A stretch of 64,000 nt of DNA. Source: Amorphophallus konjac (taxonomy: Eukaryota > Streptophyta > Magnoliopsida > Alismatales > Araceae). Of this stretch, positions 46,568 through 56,982 are shown in pieces. The stretch lies in NCBI GenBank assembly GCA_022559845.1, contig JAHNEJ010001445.1, positions 97,335 through 161,334 of the forward strand, given 5' to 3'. Both the position numbers and the translations under genes were made by a program. The first letter of the stretch is position 1. Each line of letters opens with the position of its first letter. The notes beneath the pieces are model-generated. The model was not told the origin of the DNA and did no database searches. It saw only the letters and a list, made by a program, of their open reading frames with translations.

Positions 46568-49500
46568 ATGGAGCGAGGAGGATCGAGCCAGGGTCCAGAG
46601 AAGCGGAAACGACTGGCTCGTCGTGCGAGGAGGTTGAGGGATGATGCCGAGGAGGCTGCTGCGGCGGAGGAGATTGCCGTGGGTGAGGAGGCTCTTCCTT
46701 TGGCCTTGGAGGCTGCAGTGGACGCTGGCGACGCGGCAGAGGACGAGCATGATCCGGTAAGCCCCTTAGACCTCCATTCTATTGGTTCACTGGGTTAAAA
46801 GGGCGGAGGAGAGGCTGTGTGAAGAACGCCGGGTGTGAGGGAAGGAGGCGTCCAGGGGCCTGGACGCCTCCACATTTTCTTTTTCTTTTTATTTTTTTTA
46901 TTTGTATACGAAAATAATATAAATATAATTAAAAATAAGGAGGCGTCCAGAGCCTGGGACGCCTCCATGATAATATATATATTATTAATATATTTTTTAT
47001 TTTGGTTTTTGGGTTTTTTCTAAAAAATAAAATAAAATAAAGGAAATGGAAAGGAGGCGTCCAGGGGCCTGGACGCCTCCACAAAAAATAAATATTTTAA
47101 AAAGAAAAAATAAAATAAAATGAATAAGTAGTATATACAGTGTTATTGTTTATTACTATTCATGATGCTGATGTGTTCTCTATTGGTTTCGTGGTGTGCA
47201 GGGCGTGATGAAGGGACGGATCAGCTGGTCCCTAGTGGTGGCAGCATACCGTGGGCTGCCGGACTTCCAGAGGGCGCGTGTGGACGCCATGGGCTTTGGA
47301 GCTTTCCTTAGGATCGAGCCCTTCCGGCTCGACCTTCCTCTTATCCAGGCACTGAGGAAGCGGTGGCACGCACCGAGCCGGGCGTTTCTGATGCCCTGGG
47401 GGCACATGGTGCCGACACTAGAGGACGTGGCTCGGATTACCGGGCTACGAGTTGACGGAGAGGCAGTCAGCGGTGTCACCTACCCCGACTACCGAGAGAG
47501 TGCCCTGGACCTGCTGTGGTTAGAGACGAGCGTGACTGATAGAGACATCAGGGTAGTTGGCCGAGTGGAGATCATGGAGGCGCTCGGATTCGTCGACCCG
47601 CGCCAGCGGGTTAGCGAGACTGGAGCGGAGTTCTTGGCTCGACTAGAGGGAGATGCCCGCGTAGCTTTCACCCAGGATCCGAGCGAGAGGGAGCTGGTGG
47701 ATCTAGACCTTCGGAGGTTTCTTTTCTTCTTCCTGGGCCGCCTTCTGCTGGGGACGAAGGGGGATGGCATCCACTGCCGTTTCCTCGGGATCTTGGCGGA
47801 TCTGGACAGAGTGGGACACTACGCGTGGGGAGCGGCTCTGCTTGCCCATTTGATTGCTGATCTCTCCCAGACTTCGGAGAAGGAGACGATAGTCAGCGGC
47901 TTCGCACCTTTTCTTCAGGTAAATATTTTATTTATGCATTCCCACAGTTAAATATGTAATTATTGTACTAATGATGTATGATGGATGCAGGTGTGGAGCT
48001 ATTACTATTTCCCGATGGGGAGGGCTAGGCATGGGAAAAGGAGGGCCGTGCCTCTGGCGCGGCGGTGGAGGCCGATCGTGGTTGCAGCACCCCACGGCTA
48101 CCAGCTGGCGTCGCTTCGTCGGGAGCTGAGCGAGTATCCCGAGGCCATGGTATGATGCATATGATTTTTTGTGTTTTTATGCATGTGACTATCATGATGT
48201 ATGCATGGTGATGCAGGTGGTGTGGAGGCCCTACCTGGTCATGGGCGATGCTGGCCAGCCCTGGGTTGTAGCGGGTCTTCCTCGTTTCAGGCGGGACGTG
48301 TGGGTCCATTGCCTGAACGAGATCGAGCCGCTTCGGCTGAGGCTGGTTATGAGGACGTTGGGGCTGGCCCAAGAGTGGGTCGATGTAGATGGGCCGGCCC
48401 GCATCGGGCGGAAGACCAAGGGGAAGGCGAAGATCGTGAACTGGCGCACGCGCTTCCCAGCACAGTACCAGGACTGGCAGCAGGGCGGGGTCCCAGTGGT
48501 GTCCCATGTACAGGACAGCACAGACTACATGAGACGGTATCGAGCTACGTACGGGGACCGCCTCTCCTTGGGTGGTATGGCAAGGGTAAGTGAAATGAGA
48601 ATGCTTCACTCTTTTATATGTATATGCATGTGGTACTAACTTACGTGCAATGCAGGATGCTCGTGATACCATGATCGCCGACCTGCGTGCCCAGTTGGCG
48701 GACGCCAGGCGACAGTTGGTGGCCATCCGACAGGAGTTGGAGATCCTGGTGAGTTTATGTGATGCATTTTTTTTTGCGACCTGGATTTTTGATGCTTAGC
48801 CTTTGACTGACGTTTGTCCCGTGTTTCAGTGGGCCCACCAGACAACGGCAGCCGGGATGGCTGGTGGAGCGGGTTCCAGTTCGCGGGGCCCTCCTCCGGA
48901 GGTTTCTGCCCTCCAGGAGCAGCTGGCGTATGCGGTGGCTCGTGCTGAGGAGGCCGAGCGTGACCGCGAGGCTCGAGTGAGCGTTTGCCTGACCTCGACT
49001 CTCCTTCTGGCTGCTCTCCTTCTATCACTGTTGTTCTCTTATGGTGCATGCGTGCTTTGACAGGTGGCCGAGATTCGAGAGGCCCTGGCGCATGCTGTTC
49101 GTGCCGAGCAGGAGCGCGACGCTCGGGTGGCGGAGCGTGATGCCCGGATTGTGGAGCTGGAGGAGGAGCGTCGACGGGAGGCTGAGGAGCTCCCTCATGA
49201 CGTGCTGGATCTGCGGATCGCCCTCGAGCTGTCGAGGAGGGAGGCGATGAGAGAGAGAGAGGAGAGGGAGAGAGAGAGGGAGGAGCGACAGCGGGATCAG
49301 ACTGAGAGGAGGGCTCTGGAGGCCCAGCTGCTGGAGCTCCGATTGAGTCTCGGCACGGCGGAGGGGAGGCTTCGAGAGAGCGAGGAGCGGTACCAGAGGG
49401 CGAAGGAACGCGGGGCGCGACTTCGTCAGTCTGGTTCTTTTTCCATGGGCAGCTATCTGGTCTCTTCGGCCGAGGAGCGTCGTCGCGCCTTCGAGGCTGG

Positions 49501-49615
49501 AGTGCCACCGCAGGGCGAGGCGAGCATGGCTTCTCAGGGTTCGCAGAGGCCCCCTAGGGATCCCCGGCAGAGGAGGGAGGAGAGAGATGACCAGGAGGGT
49601 GATGGTGAGAGTTAG
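46568..49615 (+). CDS. P2, intact seven-exon gene: plant mobile domain plus coiled coil (741 residues)
   Basis: Exons read as 46568-46756, 47202-47918, 47991-48149, 48217-48585, 48656-48748, 48830-48976 and 49064-49615. All junctions are GT-AG, all introns are phase 0, and the joined frame has no stop until TAG at 49613. Residues 1-63 are charged and alanine-rich (MERGGSSQGPEKRKRLARRA). Residues ~64-302 are the PMD (aminotransferase-like, PF10536 type): PFRLDLPLIQALRKRW, MPWGHMVPTLEDVARITGLR, YAWGAALLAHLI. Exons 3-4 hold conserved IEPLRLRLVMRTLGLAQEW. Exons 5-7 form long coiled coils rich in Glu/Arg, with a disordered tail. The PMD is common to plant transposons and MAIN-type nuclear proteins; its biochemistry is unknown. 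P2 lies antisense to pol inside element B with its own TATA box. It is the only undamaged gene of the four. Confidence 0.85.
46844..47080. repeat. three palindromes inside intron 1 of P2
   Basis: GGAGGCGTCCAGG / CCTGGACGCCTCC units at 46844, 46939 and 47053. The first and third are perfect 28-bp palindromes; the middle one has a one-base shift in its centre. They are the same family as in the LTR and the P2 promoter. Confidence 0.85.
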
Positions 49616-49833
49616 AGAGTTGCTTGTACACGTCACCCTTCTCACTGTATGATGTACTTTCGGCTATTATATGAAATGGAAATGGCTTTTTGGTGTTGTG
49701 TGTACTTTTCTCTCTCCCATACTTTCTTCTTTGCACTGAGTTGTCCTTCGAGGCACGCTCCACGAGACCTTACCCTGAACAGCGGAGAACTACGCTTTGC
49801 ACGGGGGGATTCTGTTTCCTTTCTCCTCCTTTT

Positions 49834-49860
49834 GGGCGCGTCCAGGCGCGAGGACGCGTC
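49834..49860. repeat. variant palindrome upstream of P3
   Basis: GGGCGCGTCCAGG with the right arm altered to GAGGACGCGTC; a diverged single member of the palindrome family, about 125 bases before the P3 ATG. Confidence 0.6.
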
Positions 49861-49984
49861 TTAGTCCTTGAATTCAAATTTAAAGCGTCGGGTGGCCTTT
49901 CTTCTCCCGTGCCTTACCCGCAAACGAGCCCGCCTTCCGCCGAAACTCGCTTGCCCCTTTTTCATCTTCCTCCTCTTTTGATCG

Positions 49985-51085
49985 ATGGAGTTCGGTGGGC
50001 CTGACCATGGTGAAGGTGGAGAGGGACGAGGAACTCCTCGCCCGAGGAGGGACGCGCCAGAGCACGGAACGGCGTCCATGGAGGAGGAAGGGCCGCTTCG
50101 GGCTCCCGAGGGACCCGAGGGGCCCGATGGCGCGGAGGGAGGTGAATACGGTCTGGTAGGTCCTCCGATCTCTTCCTCTTTTAATTCATTTGAGTTTTGA
50201 AGCAAGCCGTGCGAAGGGGGAAAAGGGTTCGGCTAGTGTCGTACTCAAATGATGGACGCGTCCTAGACAGGGGACGCGTTCTTTGACTGATGTGAGACCC
50301 CTTTCTTGGTGCAGGACATGGCAAGGACCCTGGGCCTGGCCGATGAGTGGGCGAGTGCGGACGAGCCGAGCCGCGTCAGGAGGGAGAGTCGCGACAAGGC
50401 GAGGCTCGAGGACTGGGCCGTACGTCTCCCTGGACAGCAAGGGGGTGTACTGGTGCAGGACAGTGCCGACTTCCTGCGGCGACAGAGAGAGAGTTACGCG
50501 GGGCTTCCCCAAGCTGGGGACACGCGTGGCATCGGCGGCTCGCGCGCCCAACTGTCAGAGACTAGGCGGCAGCTGGCCGTCGCTCAACATGAGCTGTTGC
50601 TCCTGGTAAGTTACGTGCCGCACTTTTAACTTCAGATTTTGGAGTTTCACTGACGGCCGTTGTTTATTTTGTTCCAGCGTGCCCAGCAGACAGCGACGGT
50701 GGGAGTGGCTGGCGGATCTTCCAGTTCCTCGGCCCCTTTTCTCGAGATTGCCTCCCTCCGGGAGCAACTTGCCGGTGCGGTGGCCCGCGCGACCCGGGTG
50801 GAAGAGGAGCGTGACGCCTGGGTGGCGACTGTAGCGGAGCTGCGGCATCGTGGTGAGGAGAGACCTTCTCCAGACATCCTGGAGTTAAGGGTTCTTCTGC
50901 AGATGATGAGGAGAGAGGCAGAGAGAGAGAAAGCCGAGAGAAGGTCCGAGCGACAGCGGGATCTGACCGAGAGGAGGGCCTTGGAGGCCCAAGTGAGGGA
51001 GCTCCAGCTGGGCCTTCAGGCCGTCGTGCAGAGGCTAGGAGGGATGGAGACGCGCTACGAGAGAGCGCGAGAGTTTGGGGAGTGA
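49985..51085 (+). pseudogene. P3, PMD-less paralogue of P2
   Basis: Three exons (49985-50155, 50315-50605, 50678-51085) join in phase 0 to 289 residues. Exon 1 is glycine/proline-rich (MEFGGPDHGEGGEGRGTPRP). Exon 2 matches the end of P2 exon 4 plus exon 5 fused (ARTLGLADEWASADEPSRVR, RAQLSETRRQLAVAQHEL). Exon 3 matches P2 exons 6 and 7 fused (LEIASLREQLAGAVARA, ERRALEAQVRELQLGL). The PMD exons are absent, as are two introns present in P2. The TGA at 51083 stands where P2 has CGA (Arg) and the frame continues for 60 codons to 51268 with P2-like sequence, so the C-terminus is truncated by a nonsense change. It could still encode a coiled-coil protein, so calling it a pseudogene is a judgement. 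Confidence 0.65.
50254..50280. repeat. variant palindrome in P3 intron 1
   Basis: GGACGCGTCC and GGGGACGCGTT flank a short centre; a diverged member of the palindrome family in the same intron position class as the three copies in P2 intron 1. Confidence 0.5.
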
Positions 51086-51722
51086 CTCCGCCAGTCCGGT
51101 CGCTTTGCCGCCAGTGGCTTCTTCGCCACGCCAGGGGAGGAGCAGCGAGTCACTGCTGCGGAGCAGGCGCCCAGAGGCGAGGCAGGTGCTACTGCACGGG
51201 GATCCCGGAGGCTTCTGAGGGACCCTCACCTCGGGGGAGAGGAGGAGAGTGCCCAGAGAGATGAGTGATGGTGAGGATTGGCGAGCTAGTGGACCCGCCA
51301 CCTCTCTATGATTGTAGTGTTTGTGACAGCTTATGTAGAATTATGAATGGAGTGATTTGATTTTCTGCTGCTCGTTTGTTCTCTTGTGCATTCCTTCTTC
51401 CCTACACTTCCTCTCCTTTGCACTGTTCCCATGTGATGGGTCTGCCGAGACTCCACCCCAAGCAGAGAATCGCGTCTTATTGTGACCATTTTTCACGGGA
51501 ATCTACCGTCGAAGTCAATAATGACGGCCCTAGTGCCTTCTCCCGGATGTTGCGTCAAATTTTGCGAACGTCCTTCAAAACATGATAGGGTATCCCTAGA
51601 CAACATAGGGTGCTAGTCGTCATATTCTCCATCCAATCAATCACCCTGTGCGAGCGGTGAAGTGACACACGGGACCGCATGGTAGGTGCCTCATCGCGAG
51701 GGCTATTATTGACAGGTGATGG
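51086..51722. other. 3' end of P3 and intergenic DNA before P4
   Basis: The out-of-translation P3 tail to 51268, a probable 3' UTR, then unique sequence. Homology with the region upstream of P0 in element A starts at about 51722. No other gene found. Confidence 0.5.
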
Positions 51723-51750
51723 AGGCAATCTTGGCCCGCACTCCTTCCAT

Positions 51751-51760
51751 TTCTATAAAT
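51751..51760 (+). promoter_or_regulatory. probable TATA box of P4
   Basis: TTTCTATAAATTC about 95 bases before the P4 ATG, conserved in position upstream of P0. Confidence 0.5.
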
Positions 51761-51854
51761 TCTTGTCCCTTTTATCTTCCCAGGTATATCGAGGACTAAC
51801 TCGAGGAGCACAAGTTTTCACGGGAGAGGAGGAGTTCAAAATTCTGAGAGTTGG

Positions 51855-54334
51855 ATGGAGGGCGAATCTTCCCATTCCTCGAAGAGAAGCAGGTCCAGTG
51901 GTAGTAGTTCCAGGAGGCTTTCAGACCTTGAAGGGCACTTCAGCGAAAGGGCCCAATCACAACTCGTAAGCCAAGTTTTCTTGCCCTTTTTTCCATTCTT
52001 TCTTCCTTTCTTCTGACCAAACCTCACCCCCATTCCTTGTACGTGTAGGTTGTGATGAAATCACAAATCTTATGGGAGTTGGTAGTAGCAGTGTACAGGG
52101 GCCTCCCAGATTTTCAGAAGGCGAGGCTAGACGTGATGGGATTTGGTACCTTCCTTCGGATCGAGCCGATCCAGCTCGACCTGGTCCTGATCCAAGCCTT
52201 GTGTGAGAGATGGGACCCAGTGAGTCGGGCATTCCTGATGCCGTGGGGGCACATGGTGCCCAGCTTGGAGGATGTGGTCCGGATCACAAGCCTGAAGGTA
52301 GAGGGCGAGGCAGTGACCGGAGTCACTTACGCGGACTATAGAGAAGGTGCCCAGAAGTTACTGGGTTTGGACCTAGATGGTCGGAAAAACAGGTCGGTAG
52401 CTAGGGCGTCCCTCATGGATGCATTAGGACTCACCGACACTCGTCGGCGGGACGATGAATCCTCAGAAGAGTTCATGGAAAGGATGGAAATAGGATGCCG
52501 TGCCGTGTACTGCACAGATTTCGGCGACTGGGAAAGATGCAACATAGATTTGAGGAGATTTCTCCTCTTCCTTTTGGGGAGATTGGTACTGAGCTCGAAA
52601 GGGGACGGTATCCAATGTTGCTTCATGGAGCTGCTGTCAGACCTTGAAAGAGTAGGGAATAATGCTTGGGGAGCCGCCATGCTGGCACACTTGTTTGCAG
52701 GCCTATTTCAAGAAGCGGATCGTGAGATGACTGTGAGTGGTTTCACACCATTCATCCAGGTATTTTTTTTGATTTTGCTTGTTTTGTATTTTTTTGTGTG
52801 TTTTTGCAAAGTACTGATGACCTGTGCCGAGTAGCTATGGAGCTATTATTACCTCCCTATGGGGAGAGCTCGGCATTGGCGACCCGTGGTGGTGCCGTTA
52901 GCCAGGCGGTGGGAGCCCATCATGAGTGCGGCACCCCTAACCTACCAACTGATGGTGCTAAGGCGGGAGCTACAGGAGTTCCCTGCAGCGATGGTAAACT
53001 GGAGGCCCTACTCAGACATGGTCGATGCCGACCAGCCGTGGGTTCTAGCAAGTCGTGCCCGGTTCGGACGGGAACTGTGGATGCACTGCCTGAATGAAAT
53101 CGAGCCGCTTCGGCTACGATTAGTTATGAGGACTTTAGGACTGGCTCAAGAATGGGTGGATTCAGCTGCGCCACCTCGTGTCGGGAGAAAGACGCGGGGA
53201 CCGGCGACCTGCATTGACTGGCGCGTGCGATTCCCCGAACAGTATGAGGACTGGCAACGGGGTGGCACGATTGTAGAATCACAGGCGCGGGATAGCGAGG
53301 ACTTATTACGTCTATATAGGACAAAGTACGCAGAACGGTTCCAACCCCGGGGACTTGTGGAGGTAGGTTTCCCCCTTTTCTCTTCTCTTCTTTCTCCTTT
53401 TCTTAGTTTTCTGGTGAAAATGCTGACTTGTAAGGCTGCAGGATGTCCGGGATGCCATGATAGCGAATTTATGAACTCGCTTGGCAGAGATGGAACAACA
53501 GTTGGGCGATGTCCGCGGAGCCACGAGCGCCTTGGTAGGTGTACAGTACGTTCCTAATTAAAATCCCAGATTCCAGATGTTGGCTGCTAATTCACGCGGT
53601 CGTAGCATGCCCAGATTGGCGCGGCTTCCCCAGCGATGGGAGTGGGTGGTGCCTCTTCCAGCTTGTGGATTCCCACCTCAGAACTTGACTCGCTTCATGA
53701 GCAACTTGCTCACACCACGCAGCGTGCTGCGGAGGCAGAAGGGATGCTCTCTATTCAGATAAGAGTCTCAGTGTTGAGTTCTCTTGGTTTACGCCTTATC
53801 GCGTATCTGAGATGGTACACTTGGTAGGAAAAGGAGACGGAAGAAGCGCTTGCCAAGGCTGCGCAGAAGGAGGCTAGGATAGCAGAACTGGAGAGGGAAC
53901 TGCGGCGTCATCCTGATGACGACTCCTCTAGGGATGCCGTGGAACTGAGGATCACTCTCCAGTTGGAGAGGGAAGACCGTGAGAGAGAACGTGCAGAGAG
54001 AGAAAGAGACGCGGAGAGAGAAAGAGCCAACAGATTGACTGAAAGGGAGGAACAAAGGGCCATGGAGGCCCAACTATTCGAACTCCGAATCAGCCTTGGT
54101 CTTGCTGAACAGTGGCTGAGAGATGGTGAGGAGCGCTACCGAAGAGCACGAGAGCGTGGCTTTCGTGTTGGTAGCTTCTCTGCTACTTCCGTGGATCAAC
54201 GCCGGGATGTGGGAATAGGAAGGGGAGTACAGAGCGGTAGGAGTACCGCTTTTCGTAGTTGGGTAGCACCTTTGAGAGTGTTTTGCCCGGAGAGTAGTGG
54301 TACGAGTAATGCAGAGAGAGAGGGCGGAACTTGA
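51855..54334 (+). pseudogene. P4, antisense PMD plus coiled-coil gene of element B, lightly decayed
   Basis: Exons: 51855-51965 (MEGESSHSSKRSRSSGSSSR), 52049-52759 (PMD: LIQALCERWDPVSRAFLMPW, WGHMVPSLEDVVRITSLKVE, AWGAAMLAHLFAGLFQEA), 52835-53362, 53442-53534, 53606-53758 and 53834-54334, all phase 0. The third exon is 528 bases, exactly the sum of P2 exons 3 (159) and 4 (369); the intron between them, still present in P0, is absent here. The last exons are a Glu/Arg coiled coil (LEREDRERERAERERD, EAQLFELRISLGLAEQWL). Defects: TGA at 53472-53474 and a donor GT changed to AT at 53759. Without these it would encode about 698 residues. The gene converges with pol of element B. Confidence 0.82.
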
Positions 54335-56106
54335 TGTAATTTTTTTGGTTTTTTAGAATAAAATACAAGGTTCGGTTTGTTTGTTTTTCACCTTTGCTTT
54401 AGTTGCCTGAATCCCTGCACATATTACTGAAACAAACAAATCAGAATTTCTGTTCTGACTTGGCCCCTTGCTCAATAAGTAAATGGTCACTGTGACTGTC
54501 CTTGATAACTGGTCAAGGGGCCAAGCCTTTATTTAAGGAAGGCGAGAGAAAGAAGTGATGATAAGTGCGACAGGCAAGCACACGAATGCAAGCGGTATTA
54601 AAAGTGAGATGCTGCACGCAAATGCAATCATGCAAAATTGATTTGTTTTCTTTTTTATATTTGGTATTTTTTGTTTTATCATAAAAATATTTTTTTTGTT
54701 TACAAATATGTACATTTTCTCTTTTCCATTTTTTTTGTTACTTTTATCATCTCAATTTTTTTATTGCTAACGCCCGGCAAGCACCCAAATGGCACCTAAC
54801 CTTCGTGAGAACAGGGGTTTCTTACTAACCTCCCAGGTATCCTAAGTGCACATCTAGGTTGATTTGGGCCTCTAGACCCCTCGAATGATGATCCCGCCGG
54901 CTAAGACTTACCCTGATGACAATACCGTCATGTCATGCTTAGGCTCTCAGTCGCTTCCGACCACAGGGATTCACCCAAAAGGTGTTCGAGGTAAAAGATT
55001 TGCCCGACCCGGGTCTATTTCCTCACAACTCTAGATGGTATATGATGGAACACCCTGGAACCCTAACGACCAACCGCGCGACGCTGACCCGGAATCAGAC
55101 GCCGTCGCACCCATAGGTGACGCGCTTGCATTGGCCTAAGCCCGAGGTTAAACAAGAAGACATCAAGGTGGTAAACAGGGGTCTTGACCAGCCAGAAATG
55201 TAGAGACTCCTTCGCGGCGATAGTTTTTGCTTTTCAAAGTAGGCAACCAAATGTGTATATTAAAATAAGGTCGCAGACCCTAGGCAGTTTTCACCCTTCA
55301 GAAACTCCATCGAACGTTCATCTTTAGAGGGAGAAGGAAGAGTGTAGGGGATAAACCTCCTGAGAGGACCGGCAAAGCCGTTAACCCGGCGAGCGAATAA
55401 GAGCCCATCAACTCTTTCCTTTCGGACAACTTCGGACCAAATCTCGAGCATTTACATTCCACGGCCCCCCTTTGTGGATTCAGACTTTTGCTTTGAGGGG
55501 TTCCGTTTATCGCAACAGGCACGGTCACGACCAGGCTTTTCTCTTGATTTTGATTTTGTATTTCTTTTTGTGAGGGAGATATAGTCGTTTGACGTTTGTG
55601 GGCTCCCTTTTCGTATGCCTGCGGGGACACTACTCTCTTCTCGTGCTCTGATCGATGCTCGAGGAAATGGATCCTACTCTTGTCTTTGGGGTTTGAGTTT
55701 CGGTTTCTCATGCTCAGCGTTTTAAGGGCGCCGACTGTCTCATTTGGTCGAAGGGAAAAGAATAAAGATTACAGCTTTCGGAGATCTTCTGGGTGGGGCC
55801 CCACCATAGGTGATGCTACCGACTTTTTTTTTGAATAAAATACATAAGTGAGCACATGTTGGCTTCCTTCGAGCGAGCATAGGCCGACGTGGCCGGACAG
55901 GGATCTCCACGGTTCTGGCAAACCAAGACCCGGTGCCTACCAAGCCTTAATGGGCCCTATCCTAACATGAAGGTTAAATGCAGGGACTTAACTATATGGT
56001 GACTGCCAAGCATCGGCATTTTGAATTTTCCATATTTTTAGTGGTTTTCAATATTCCTTTGTTTTTGATGTTTTTATCTTTTCATCATTTTTTTTTGTTT
56101 GTTGTG
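54335..56106 (-). other. spacer between P4 and pol in element B
   Basis: Non-coding in both directions. It contains the long-stem hairpin at 54459-54525, AT-rich DNA (54640-54770) and a segment (54780-55760) homologous to the spacer of element A. Open frames here are short and not shared with A. Confidence 0.65.
54459..54525. other. long-stem hairpin at the junction of pol and antisense gene (element B)
   Basis: CTTGGCCCCTTG (54459-54470) pairs perfectly with CAAGGGGCCAAG (54514-54525) around a 43-base loop. It sits about 125 bases past the P4 stop codon. Stem and spacing are conserved in element A while the loop is not. Confidence 0.7.
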
Positions 56107-56973
56107 CTAAGGGTAGTATTTCTTAAGATAAAGCCCATTCCAAGGGTGGGATAACTCGGTCCCTTCGGCGTTGACTAGCTTGTAGGCGTTGCCAGGGTAC
56201 ACGGCTTGAATTACAAATGGTCCTTCCCAATTGGGTTGGAGCTTAGAACGCGGACCTCCAGGTTTGACAAAAATTCTTTTTACGACCATCTCACCGACTT
56301 TGAATTTTCTCTCAACGACCTTCTTTTGGTAAAAGCGAGCGAGTCTATTTTGATACACACGCGCGTGTTCGGCAGCGGCCAGCCGTTTCTCATCCAAGAG
56401 TTCCAACTGGGTGAGGAGTGAATTACGACGATCGTCGAGGGGAAATTCCTCGTCCAATTGTACCCTGAGAGAAGGGATCAGAGTCTCATACGGGACTACA
56501 GCTTCCATACCATAAGTAAGGGCGAATGGAGTCTGCCCGGTGGGGGTACAGATTGAAGTGCGATAGGCCCATAGAGCTTCGATAAGTTTTTCTGGCCAGT
56601 CTGAAAACTTACTAGACTCGCAGGTTTTTTTGATGATTTTGAGTAATATTTTATTGGTGGCCTCAGCTTGGCCGTTACCTTGTGGGTAATAAGGCGATGA
56701 ATGGTGCAATGCAATTGCGTACCTTTTGCAGAGGTCCTGTAGGTCTTGAGAAATGAACTGTGGCCCATTGTCGGTGACGATTGTGCTTGGGACGCCGAAT
56801 CTGGCGAGGATGTTCTTTATGATGAACTTGCAGACTGTTGACGCCTTGATTTCCGCGTAAGCTTCAGCTTCGACCCATTTGGTGAAGTATTCCGTCGCAG
56901 TAAGGATGAAAGATTTCTGCTTGGTGAGGGAATTGGGATCACCTAGGGGACCAATGATGTCGAATGCCCACAT
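56107..56973 (-). pseudogene. integrase core and C-terminus of element B
   Basis: 288 codons open: FDIIGPLGDPN (Asp), TDNGPQFISQDLQDLC (Asp), NGQAEATNKILLKIIKK (Glu), WAYRTSICTPTGQTPF, then the C-terminal domain to GLYLKKYYP and the stop. It is separated from the upstream frame only by a TGA at 56983-56985 where Trp is expected; the frame is otherwise the same. No chromodomain is visible, as expected for Tat. Confidence 0.88.
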
Positions 56974-56982
56974 GGAGAAAGG

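Noticed and set aside
46116..47080. CRISPR-like array of repeats with spacers
   Set aside because: The repeats are palindromes in a plant genome, spacers are low-complexity T-rich DNA and there are no cas genes.
46568..49615. P2 as an ordinary host gene next to transposons
   Set aside because: It lies between the 3' LTR and pol of one element, is a paralogue in the same orientation of P4, whose orthologue P0 sits at the same place in another copy, and shares palindromes with the LTR. The possibility is not fully excluded without more copies.
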